A stretch of DNA of 64,000 nucleotides, from positions 1 to 64,000 of the forward strand of contig JABWBO010000007.1 in NCBI GenBank assembly GCA_013360465.1. The letters are read 5' to 3'. Numbering within the stretch: the first letter of the stretch is position 1; every line of letters starts with the position of its first letter. This document shows positions 6,853-13,899 of the stretch, one piece after another. This stretch comes from Anaerolineae bacterium (GTDB taxonomy: Bacteria; Chloroflexota; Anaerolineae; Aggregatilineales; Phototrophicaceae). The notes under the pieces were generated by a model that was given only the letters and a program-made list of their open reading frames with translations, was not told the DNA's origin and did not search any database. Both the position numbers and the translations under genes were made by a program.

Positions 6853-9085
6853 TCTGGAGGCTCCGAAGATACCGACCAGCGGCATCCCCTTCCGAGTCAT
6901 GAATCTTGACCCCTATGACCGAAACCCCATCCTCACTCAACCTGAGCGGGAAGCGTTGCAGGCAATGGTAAAGGTGTTCGATGCCAAACGCTTCTACTGG
7001 CCAGCGGGAAGTGAACAGACCCTCTACCGTCTGCTCTGCCCACTTGGGGATGTCCTGTCCTTTCTGCCCAGCTATCCGCTTTCCTGCATGAAAGCGGTGC
7101 GCCTGATGATTCGCACGATGCACACCAGCCAAGCAGCCTATTGGGGCTGGACTCCGCAACAATGGTTTCCCCTGTTCGAGGACCACCCGCGTACGCCCAC
7201 TCGGAAAGCGGTTCGTCCGGTCATCCGCGCTTTCGCCTACCTGCTGGGTGGCATTCGACATCTGCCCGAAACGGACAAGTGCAACCGTTCCTACTTTGCC
7301 GCCCTTATCTTTGGCAAAGAAGTCGTTGAAGCAGCCCTGGAACAGGTCATTAGCCACCTCATGTCGTGGGGCTACAGTCAGGTTGACGTTCCCAGCCAAG
7401 TCCGCGAAGTCCTGTCTGAATTTTTCCTCGTCAATGGCAGCACGGCGCTGGAGATGCTGCCCACGGATATTGTGAGTCGCGTTCAGAAAACATGTCCACC
7501 TGTCCATTACTACAACACGGTTCACGCCATTTCGCGGGCGCTGGTGAGTCTTGGCTGCCGTCAGGTCCCGCTTCTGATTCCAGAACCAGACAAAGTGCCG
7601 TCAAAACGCCCTGCTGCCACACAGGGCATTGACCCCGAATGGATAGCCTGGTGCAAACGCTGGGCGCATACATCGACCCAAACACCCGGAACCATTGAAC
7701 ATCATTACTACACCTTACTGAAAGTCGGGCGATGGTTAGCCGCCACACATCCCGAAGTGACTTCGCCAGCGCACTGGACCCGCTACCTCGCCGTTGAGTT
7801 TGTCGCTGCGGTGAACCACATGAAGGTTGGTGACTATGTATCTTCCCAGAAGCACATTCCAAACGTCGGCAAACCGCTATCTGCCTCCTTCAAGGTCAAT
7901 CTCCTGTTTACCGTGGGTGTGTTCATTCATAACTGCCAGGAATGGGAATGGATTCCCAGAACCTTCAGTCCTGAACACTGTCTGACCGCGACACGCACTC
8001 TGAAAGCACAGCTCAAGCCCGCGCCGCGAGTCATTGACGATGCGCTCTGGGCCAAACTCATCTGGGCAGGTCTCAACCTGACGGCTGAGGATGTTGTGGG
8101 CTTTGTCTACCCTTATGAATTTGTGCGGGCGGTCGCCGTGTTATGGCTGTTCTCTGGCTTGCGAAGCAATGAGATTCGCCGTTTGCGGGTCGGCTGTATG
8201 CGCTGGCAGAACACGCCGTCCAAGGCGGATGAGGCTTCCCTAGCTCAGGTTGTTTGTTTACTCGATGTACCCGCCAACAAGACCTGCGGTGCCTTTACCA
8301 AGCCTGTCGCTCATGTGGTGGGCAAGGCGATTACGGCATGGGAAGCCTTACGTCCATCTCAACCACCCCTGCTTGACCTCAAGACGGCTGAAATGGTTCA
8401 CTATCTGTTCGTCTACCGAGGCAAGACCATGGGGGAACACTTCATTAACAAAAGCCTGATTCCCATCCTCTGCCGAAAAGCGGGTCTTCCTCAAGAAGAC
8501 CAGCGCGGTAGATTGAGCAGTCACCGCGCACGGGCAACCATTGCCACGCAGCTGGCGAATGCCAAAGACCCGATGTCGCTTCTGGAATTACAACATTGGC
8601 TGGGGCACAACACCCCGCTCTCGACACAATACTACGTCATGGTCACGCCAACCCGTCTGAGCCGGGCGTATGCTGAAGCAGGCTATCTCGACCGTAATCT
8701 TCGCGCGATTGAAGTCCTCATTGACCAAGAAGCGATTCGCAGTGGGGCGGCTGCGGCGGGTGAACCTTGGAAATACTATGACCTAGGGCATGGGCATTGC
8801 ACCTACGACTTCTTCGACCAATGCCCACACCGGATGGCGTGCGCTCGGTGTGACTTCTATGTTCCCAAAGATTCTGCCAGGGCACAACTGCTTCAGGCCA
8901 GAACCAATCTGCTGCGCATGAAACAGGAGATTCCCCTGCTTGAGGACGAGTTAGCCGCTTTGGATAACGATCTGGCAGCCATTGACCGGTTGTGTCGTCG
9001 CTTAGCGGATGTACCCTCTCCCGCTGGTCCAACCCCACGGGAACTAGGTGCCAGCAACATTATCTCCCTGAACGATATTGGTTGA
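6845..9085 (+). CDS. Large tyrosine recombinase, TnpB-like
   Basis: This 746-residue protein has a long N-terminal region and a catalytic tyrosine-recombinase domain in the second half. Catalytic candidates are R440 (GLRSNE), a Lys in PANKTCG, H560 and R563 (SHRARAT), H588 (LGHNT) and Y596/Y597. After the catalytic core comes a Cys/His-rich segment (HCTYDF..CPHRMACARCDFY) that may bind zinc, then a coiled coil and a Pro-rich end (LADVPSPAGPTPRELG). The size and the overlap with the preceding gene match TnpB of Tn554-type elements, which act as a pair on fixed or sequence-related targets. Its 3' end overlaps the antisense primase tail at 9060. Confidence 0.88.
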   Translation: MSNLEAPKIPTSGIPFRVMNLDPYDRNPILTQPEREALQAMVKVFDAKRFYWPAGSEQTLYRLLCPLGDVLSFLPSYPLSCMKAVRLMIRTMHTSQAAYWGWTPQQWFPLFEDHPRTPTRKAVRPVIRAFAYLLGGIRHLPETDKCNRSYFAALIFGKEVVEAALEQVISHLMSWGYSQVDVPSQVREVLSEFFLVNGSTALEMLPTDIVSRVQKTCPPVHYYNTVHAISRALVSLGCRQVPLLIPEPDKVPSKRPAATQGIDPEWIAWCKRWAHTSTQTPGTIEHHYYTLLKVGRWLAATHPEVTSPAHWTRYLAVEFVAAVNHMKVGDYVSSQKHIPNVGKPLSASFKVNLLFTVGVFIHNCQEWEWIPRTFSPEHCLTATRTLKAQLKPAPRVIDDALWAKLIWAGLNLTAEDVVGFVYPYEFVRAVAVLWLFSGLRSNEIRRLRVGCMRWQNTPSKADEASLAQVVCLLDVPANKTCGAFTKPVAHVVGKAITAWEALRPSQPPLLDLKTAEMVHYLFVYRGKTMGEHFINKSLIPILCRKAGLPQEDQRGRLSSHRARATIATQLANAKDPMSLLELQHWLGHNTPLSTQYYVMVTPTRLSRAYAEAGYLDRNLRAIEVLIDQEAIRSGAAAAGEPWKYYDLGHGHCTYDFFDQCPHRMACARCDFYVPKDSARAQLLQARTNLLRMKQEIPLLEDELAALDNDLAAIDRLCRRLADVPSPAGPTPRELGASNIISLNDIG

Positions 9086-10142
9086 CTTGGCTCATGGTTC
9101 GGCACGGCGAATGGCTGTAAGCACTCTGGATGGTTCGTCGTGCCTCTCCCGCTCTCGCTTGTCTGGATTCATGCCCTTCACTGTCCGCCAGATAACACGG
9201 CACGAGCAAACTCTCCGACTCGGTCATGGTGTATCCCCCGTTGCGAAAATGACACGCTGCCTCAAACAAAGCCCTGTTCCGTCGTCCAACCGGCGCTCCA
9301 TAAGCCAGATAATCCCATGTTGACTTCGGTAAAGCACGGTGACCGAAGTTAGCGCACAAGGTTTGACCGCTTGACAACGATCCTGATTCCACATAACCGA
9401 AAGACGGATTCCGGTCGCCATGTTTGTGCCGCTCTGGGTACAGGCAGCGACCGTGAAGCCATTCGCCATGCGACTTGAAGCCCTGCCCCGGCAGCACGCG
9501 GGCGATTTCCTCAATCACCCGGCGGTTGAGCGGCGCATCCCCACTCGGCGCGCTGATCTTGGGCGGCTGCCATGTGCGCGTTTCTTGCCGGGGCTTAAAG
9601 GCTTCGATCCACTCGACCAAATCATCCAAGTTCGGCACGCGCAGAATGTCGAGCGGTTGCTCGACCCGGTACGGCTGTCCCGTGATCGGGTGAATGCTCG
9701 GTGGCGCGACCATCTGCCTCCCATCCCCACACACCTCCAAGTGACCGATGGGCGTGTTCATCGCCTTCACGCTCGGGGACAGCACATCGACATAGAAATA
9801 GACGTGCCGCCCCACGCCTCCCCCGCTGGCAACGGTGTAGGTTTGCGCCAGCGCTGGAAAGGTTGCGCCGAACGCTGCGTACCCCGCCGCTCCATCGAGA
9901 TCGAGGACAACGAGGTTTCCTGATACTGCACCGCACACGATGCCGACATTGCCAAATGTCCAAGAGCGGATCGTCGCTTCGTCCGCCCGCTGCTGCTGAT
10001 ACTGTGTCCAGCTTTTCAGCGCCGGACGCTTACCGTCCAGCGGAATGACGCTCAAGCCGAGCGCAGCATATGCCAGCGCTGCGGATAGAATTGTGTCTTG
10101 CTGCGCCGCCTGAACAATAGGCGGGAAATTCAAGGATGACAT
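9060..10142 (-). CDS. Prim-pol N-terminal half of the plasmid primase, with an element-encoded C-terminal tail
   Basis: This is a 360-residue product. Residues about 15-200 form an AEP/bifunctional primase-polymerase domain, with an acidic VVLDLDG motif and SGGGVGRHVYFY. The first half of a zinc ribbon follows (RCLYPERHKHGDRNPSFG). At 9395 the frame enters the inserted element and continues without a stop for about 112 codons. The tail contains TLCANFGH and helical charged sequence (EGHESRQARAGEARRTIQ) that looks protein-like, not random. The ATG at 10142 is chosen for GGAAGC just upstream. Primase would prime the island's replication. The tail may replace the lost half of the ribbon, which is inferred. 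Confidence 0.7.
   Translation of the reverse strand: MSSLNFPPIVQAAQQDTILSAALAYAALGLSVIPLDGKRPALKSWTQYQQQRADEATIRSWTFGNVGIVCGAVSGNLVVLDLDGAAGYAAFGATFPALAQTYTVASGGGVGRHVYFYVDVLSPSVKAMNTPIGHLEVCGDGRQMVAPPSIHPITGQPYRVEQPLDILRVPNLDDLVEWIEAFKPRQETRTWQPPKISAPSGDAPLNRRVIEEIARVLPGQGFKSHGEWLHGRCLYPERHKHGDRNPSFGYVESGSLSSGQTLCANFGHRALPKSTWDYLAYGAPVGRRNRALFEAACHFRNGGYTMTESESLLVPCYLADSEGHESRQARAGEARRTIQSAYSHSPCRTMSQVNQYRSGR
9384..9395 (-). repeat. Right terminal inverted sequence of the Tn554-like element
   Basis: On the minus strand this reads TATGTGGAATCA. It shares TATG and GTGGAATCA with the left end, where five bases separate them differently. The host primase codons for NPSFG abut it directly at 9396. 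Confidence 0.6.
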
Positions 10143-10198
10143 CGTGCTTCCTTTATAGAGGTACACACCGGATGTAAAACGCGCCGTTGGACAACGAT

Positions 10199-10250
10199 GT
10201 GAACCTGATGTATCCTCAAGTTGACGAGACAAGAGAAACATCAGGTTCAC
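10199..10250. repeat. 13-bp perfect inverted repeat upstream of the primase gene
   Basis: GTGAACCTGATGT (10199-10211) and its exact reverse complement (10238-10250) flank a 26-nt spacer between the RHH gene stop and the primase start. The lack of a T run argues against a simple terminator. An RHH-protein operator, replication origin or attenuator is more likely. Confidence 0.6.
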
Positions 10251-10266
10251 CCACGCCGCCAGCCCC

Positions 10267-10674
10267 TCACGCTGGCGGTTCGGTTTTCTTGCCGGCAGCG
10301 ACAGTCTCGATCCACTCGCTCACCGTATCGTGCAGATCGACCCCTTCGGTGATCGCATCTGCCAAAAGATCACCCGCTTCAACCTGTTCCTTGCGGAGGC
10401 GCTCGGACAGCAGGTGCAGTGTTTGCAGATTGAGCCACAGTGTCACCGACAGCAGCCGTTCAATGTGATCAACCCGTCGCCCAAAGGCTTTAGTGAAGTG
10501 CTTGCGGCTGCCGATCACGTCCTCCTGTTCGTCGAGAAAGGCGCGCAGTGCGGCGCGCACCACCTCTGCTTTAGCTTCGTCGCGCCCGCGCGCGACCTGT
10601 TCCAGACGGTCGTCCATTGCTTCGGTGACCTGCACCGTGAGGCGCTTTGGAAATTCTTTGTTTCTATCAGCCAT
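10267..10674 (-). CDS. Ribbon-helix-helix (CopG/MobC-like) DNA-binding protein
   Basis: This 135-residue protein has residues 8-50 forming an RHH fold: a strand KRLTVQVTEAM, helix DDRLEQVARGR, then the helix KAEVVRAALRAFLDEQ. A mainly helical C-terminal half with leucine-rich heptads (ERLLSVTLWLNLQTLHLLSERL) could dimerise or contact a partner. Such proteins serve as copy-number repressors or as relaxosome accessory factors. The position between the relaxase and primase genes, beside two groups of inverted repeats, supports a DNA-site-specific role. The ATG at 10674 is clear. The choice between repressor and relaxosome protein cannot be made from sequence. Confidence 0.75.
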   Translation of the reverse strand: MADRNKEFPKRLTVQVTEAMDDRLEQVARGRDEAKAEVVRAALRAFLDEQEDVIGSRKHFTKAFGRRVDHIERLLSVTLWLNLQTLHLLSERLRKEQVEAGDLLADAITEGVDLHDTVSEWIETVAAGKKTEPPA

Positions 10675-10769
10675 GTTCCCTCATTTGCACTGCACATCGA
10701 ACGAAAAATGCACTTGCGGTTCGTTTCTGGTGGCGCTGGACGCTGAGAAGCGTGCTGCGCCATGCCTTT

Positions 10770-10970
10770 CAGCGTCGGGGGGCTGCGACACCCTCGACGC
10801 TGGCGGCGCGCTCCCGAGCGCGGCGCATCAAGCCTCCCCGGCATGTGAGGGGCGAGTTGATTAAACTCGCTACCCCTACTTCGTAGAGGGTAGGGTGTCC
10901 CGCCCAGCGGGATCGACCATCTGTACAGCAGAATGGGCGGGACACCCACGAGCGGCGCGAAGCCGCTCGT
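10770..10970. other. Stem-loop cluster, candidate oriT or replication origin
   Basis: The 340-bp gap 10675-11014 has no gene but contains tightly packed inverted repeats. They are: 8-bp arms 10770-10777/10795-10802; a palindrome 10807-10822; 7-bp arms 10852-10858/10864-10870; an imperfect hairpin 10870-10893; 14-bp perfect arms 10893-10906/10934-10947; and 9-bp perfect arms 10948-10956/10962-10970 abutting the previous one. This density next to a relaxase gene is typical of oriT or single-strand origins. A structured RNA is an alternative. Confidence 0.6.
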
Positions 10971-11014
10971 ATGCTTTTGGGCAGTGCGACCCGGATGCAA
11001 TGCAAAGAACTGTT

Positions 11015-11698
11015 TCATAGATCGATCTCCAGACTGCGCCCGTCGCTGTTGTCGATGTCCAATGCAATATCCTGCTCCTGCCCCAGTTCTGGGTCACGCA
11101 GTAAACGCCACTCCCGCCCAATTGTCCGATCCAGCAGCGTCTCGAACTCGTGCCGCGCAATGTGATGCAGGTTGTCTTCCCGGTTCAATCCGCCGCGATC
11201 CGTACACACCTGCTGGCGATCCACCCGGTGCGACTCACGTTCACCGAGGCTGTTCTCGATGGTTCCGGCGACAAACACATGCGTGTGCAGCATTTGTATT
11301 CCATAGTCGTCGTCAGTATCCCGGTCGTGGAGTACGTATGAAAACTCAGGGGTATTCAGCCCGCGCGCCTCGTGCCACGCCTCAATCGTCCGCTCGGTGA
11401 CTTCGCGCACGAGGTCATGCTTCATTTCGTCCGGTACGAGTTCCATCAGATCAGGTGCGGGCGCGATGACGAGGTGATGCGCCAGCACATACGGTCCCGC
11501 CAGCTTGCCCGCGTTTTCGTAGACGGCTCGCCAGCCCTTGCCCAACCCGCAGTCCGTCCAGTGTTCGTCGATCTCGACCGGGCGGTGATCGGGACTCTCG
11601 CGGTTCGATACATACTTGAGCAGTTTCTTCAGCCCGCGATAGCCGCCTTTCGACGGCTTCTGATACTTCCAGTTCGGGATGATCGTTGGCTTTGCCAT
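11015..11698 (-). CDS. Small HUH relaxase/mobilisation protein
   Basis: This 227-residue protein has the metal-binding HUH motif LHTHVFVAGT preceded by VLHDRD and by HHLVIAPAPD, and an N-terminal YRGLKKLLKYVSNRESPDHRP segment that could supply the nicking tyrosine, as in MOBP/MOBV-like relaxases. The start at 11698 has GGAAGGGA upstream and lies 5 nt after the zinc-finger gene's stop. It is short, with no C-terminal helicase or primase domain, so it would rely on a host conjugative system. Candidate nick sites are in the stem-loop region directly downstream. Family assignment is from motif only. Confidence 0.7.
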   Translation of the reverse strand: MAKPTIIPNWKYQKPSKGGYRGLKKLLKYVSNRESPDHRPVEIDEHWTDCGLGKGWRAVYENAGKLAGPYVLAHHLVIAPAPDLMELVPDEMKHDLVREVTERTIEAWHEARGLNTPEFSYVLHDRDTDDDYGIQMLHTHVFVAGTIENSLGERESHRVDRQQVCTDRGGLNREDNLHHIARHEFETLLDRTIGREWRLLRDPELGQEQDIALDIDNSDGRSLEIDL

Positions 11699-11703
11699 GC
11701 GCG

Positions 11704-11859
11704 CTAAATCCCTTCCGATGACACAAAATGAGAGACAACCGCATTCCTGCGTTGCAGTTTGGCTGTCTGCCGGCAGCGGTTGCTGCAATACAAACGCGGT
11801 CGTCCGGCGTAGTAATCCGACCGGGGCAGCACGTCTCCACACACGGCGCAGTGCCTCAT
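11704..11859 (-). CDS. 51-residue CxxC...CxxxC zinc-finger protein
   Basis: This small gene sits between the membrane-protein and relaxase genes. Its ATG overlaps the stop of the upstream gene (ATGA at 11856-11859), and it ends 5 nt before the relaxase start, so all three are probably co-translated. The protein reads MRHCAVCGDVLPRSDYYAGR followed by PRLYCSNRCRQTAK and a basic tail. The CAVC and CSNRC pairs suggest one structural zinc site, similar to FCS/MYM-like or plasmid-encoded treble-clef fingers. It is likely a DNA- or relaxosome-binding accessory. The operon position and Cys pattern are the only support. Confidence 0.72.
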   Translation of the reverse strand: MRHCAVCGDVLPRSDYYAGRPRLYCSNRCRQTAKLQRRNAVVSHFVSSEGI

Positions 11860-12821
11860 TCGTTCGCCTCTGGATGGCTGCCATTCCCGTTCACGCTGAC
11901 GGCTAAAGGGCGCACCATCTCCACAACGCCCCCTTCGTCTCTGCCTTCAACCAGCACGGGCGTAGCGATTGTTTCCGGCGTTTCGTACCAGTCGTCTGCC
12001 TGCAATTCCCGGTAGACCAGCGCCCGCCAATCGGCGTGACTCAGCGTTTCCAGCACTTCGCGCTTGCGGCTGTTCACCTTGCGGAGTGCATCTCGCAGTG
12101 CATTGGCGTAGAACTGCATCCAGCGGTTGTGCGCTTCCGGGTTGATCGTCGCCCGCTGCCACTCATTGATCGCCGCCTGATAAGCGCGTTCATTCGCATG
12201 GCGCAGTTCGATGGCTTCGAGCATCTGCTCTTTGAGGACATAAGCAGTGGACAGCACCAACAGCGGCGGCGCGATCGCTTCCAACCAAGCGAACGGGCTT
12301 TCCAGATGACCGGGCAGGGCAACCTGTACGTTCCCGATGAGCGCGATCCCCGTGGCGATTCCCATACTCCCATAGAGCAAGCGGCGCGCCCCTTTCGATG
12401 TGCCGAGTGTCGCCAGCGCAAGCGAGAACACCACCTGTCCGACTTCCGCAGTTAGGACGGTAGCAATCCCGACCGCGACCATCGCCAGTTCATACGGCAC
12501 GGCTGCGCCGAAGGTTGATGAACCAATTACATAGAGACGAATTGCAGACGGTGTGAAGGCTGCCAGCAGCAGTGCGATGCACAGCCCGCTGATCAATTTC
12601 GTAACCATCGGTGGGTAGCGGTGCGCGGCATGGTGATTGAAGCGCTCTCGGTCGGGGCGCTCTCCGATATCGCGCATGACGGCATCTCCTGCCGCGCTGC
12701 GTGCAAGCTGGCGCTCTTCCTGTGTGAGGGGTTTAATTTGTGATAGTGGGAATGTTCCGTTCAATGCCTCGTCTCCAAGTTCCAAAACGACTTCGTTTAG
12801 GAACCTGGTCAGGCACTTCAA
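11856..12821 (-). CDS. Four-helix membrane protein of the mobilisation operon
   Basis: This 321-residue protein has a charged N-terminal region (about 75 residues), four hydrophobic helices (about residues 72-98, 105-140, 146-170 and 176-200), then a cytoplasmic Glu/Arg-rich helical tail. It is the first gene of the operon that continues with the zinc-finger and relaxase genes (ATGA overlap). Membrane proteins in this position on mobile elements sometimes couple the relaxosome to a secretion channel, but no ATPase motif or named family is seen, so this is a suggestion only. The TTG at 12821 is the longest start; a later start near residue 50 is possible. Confidence 0.6.
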   Translation of the reverse strand: MKCLTRFLNEVVLELGDEALNGTFPLSQIKPLTQEERQLARSAAGDAVMRDIGERPDRERFNHHAAHRYPPMVTKLISGLCIALLLAAFTPSAIRLYVIGSSTFGAAVPYELAMVAVGIATVLTAEVGQVVFSLALATLGTSKGARRLLYGSMGIATGIALIGNVQVALPGHLESPFAWLEAIAPPLLVLSTAYVLKEQMLEAIELRHANERAYQAAINEWQRATINPEAHNRWMQFYANALRDALRKVNSRKREVLETLSHADWRALVYRELQADDWYETPETIATPVLVEGRDEGGVVEMVRPLAVSVNGNGSHPEANE

Positions 12822-12956
12822 TCATCGGCATCAGTGTCAGCGCCATGCCCGAAGGTGACAGGATCGCCCAGCGCGGGTGGTAACAAATGGGATGGTCGGC
12901 GCGGTGGGGGTATCAGCCGCCGCGTTGAGGTGTTTTCGTTCCCCCTTACGAGTACT

Positions 12957-13667
12957 ATGCCAAGCCGCATCGGGACACTTACCGAAAAATCGCTGCACGC
13001 TGCGCTCAAACAGCATTACGCGCAGCCGGGCGATCTGCTGGAGAGCCGTCTGCACGGCTATTTCATCGACATCCTGCGCCCTCCCCTCAGCGCCGGCAAA
13101 CCACCCTTGTGCATCGAAATCCAGACGAGACATCTTGCGGCGATGAAGCCGAAACTGGCAGTGCTGCTTGACCAGCACCCGGTTCGGGTGGTGCATCCCA
13201 TCGCGCAAGAACGCCATATCATCCGCATTGACCGCGACGGCGTGATTCAGAACCGGCGCAAGTCGCCGAAGCGCGGTGCGATATACCACATATTCCCGGA
13301 GCTGGTCAGCCTTGTCCCACTCCTTGTTCACCCGAACCTGTCTATTGAGATTGCCTTCATCCACGACGAGGAAGTGTGGATCGACGACGGACAGGGAAGC
13401 TGGCGGCGTAAGCGTTGGAGCATTCACGATCGGCATCTGCTCGCCGTCACCGGGACGCATCTTCTGGCGGTACGCGCAGACTACGCGGCACTGATCCCCT
13501 CAAACCTCCCAACCGAGTTCGATACCGGCGAACTCGCCAGGGCGATTCGTCAGCAGCGGACGCTGGCGCAGAAGATGGCGTACTGCCTGCGTGAGCTAGG
13601 GCTGATCCAGGTCGTCGGAAAACGCGGGCGGGGGCTGCTCTATCGCGCCACGCAGGATCGGACTTGA
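12957..13667 (+). CDS. Restriction-endonuclease-fold-like conserved protein (DUF8091-type)
   Basis: This 236-residue protein is transcribed away from the mobilisation operon. The N-terminal 110 residues show a D...E-x-Q pattern (GYFIDILRPP, then LCIEIQTRHL), reminiscent of PD-(D/E)xK nuclease cores with Gln in place of Lys. A middle segment contains RRKSPKRG and an SWRRKRWSI signature. The C-terminal AQKMAYCLRELGLIQVVGKRGRG looks like a winged-helix end. I recall similar uncharacterised proteins across Chloroflexota, but the family name is from memory. The ATG at 12957 is preferred to an upstream frame that is low in conserved-looking sequence. A defence or maintenance role is a guess. Confidence 0.6.
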   Translation: MPSRIGTLTEKSLHAALKQHYAQPGDLLESRLHGYFIDILRPPLSAGKPPLCIEIQTRHLAAMKPKLAVLLDQHPVRVVHPIAQERHIIRIDRDGVIQNRRKSPKRGAIYHIFPELVSLVPLLVHPNLSIEIAFIHDEEVWIDDGQGSWRRKRWSIHDRHLLAVTGTHLLAVRADYAALIPSNLPTEFDTGELARAIRQQRTLAQKMAYCLRELGLIQVVGKRGRGLLYRATQDRT

Positions 13668-13899
13668 TCGTTCTTCTTCTGAAACCATGAAACGCCACAT
13701 CCGGCGTTCTGCTCCGCCCTCTCTCGTTCAACGGCTCCAGGCACATCGCGGCGTACCTTCATATCTCCTGAACAAGTCTTTAACGAATTGTTAAGGATAG
13801 CCCGGAAATTTCTCCACATTTCCTAACTACTATTTAGCAATTGACGCCAGTTGAGCGGCGCATCTTTAACAGAACATCTTCGGACGGAGTCACAACATT

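Larger units (their letters stand above)
5778..9395 (+). mobile_element. Tn554-like element with two tyrosine recombinases, inserted in the primase gene
   Basis: The insert lies between the two halves of the primase zinc ribbon. Its ends share an inverted sequence: TATGTTAAGTGGAATCA at 5778-5794 and, inverted, TATGTGGAATCA at 9384-9395, with 9 bp (GTGGAATCA) in common. Removing 5778-9395 joins the two halves in frame, giving PSFG-R-FNIASGYGHC across the join. The cargo is a small recombinase gene overlapping a large one, as in tnpA-tnpB of Tn554. No tnpC was recognised. Exact cut sites depend on unknown coupling bases and may shift by a few nucleotides. Confidence 0.72.
3884..13667. mobile_element. 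Putative integrated mobilisable plasmid/IME (accessory island)
   Basis: This is a block of replication and mobilisation genes: HU-like protein, repeat array, primase-polymerase/DUF3987 gene, RHH protein, stem-loop cluster, HUH relaxase, zinc-finger protein, four-helix membrane protein and a divergent nuclease-like protein. Nearly all lie on the minus strand, between ordinary chromosomal genes. No dedicated integrase is visible apart from the recombinases of the nested element, and no att repeats or tRNA mark the ends. The boundaries are therefore gene edges rather than proven junctions, and a decayed or recombined plasmid copy is equally possible. Confidence 0.5.

Noticed and set aside
13864-13879. 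Shared TTAACAG..CATCT motif upstream of the VTC and pstS genes as a Pho box
   Set aside because: Only one imperfect copy is present in each place, at very different distances from the starts (about 20 and 100 bp), and the known direct-repeat form of Pho boxes is lacking.
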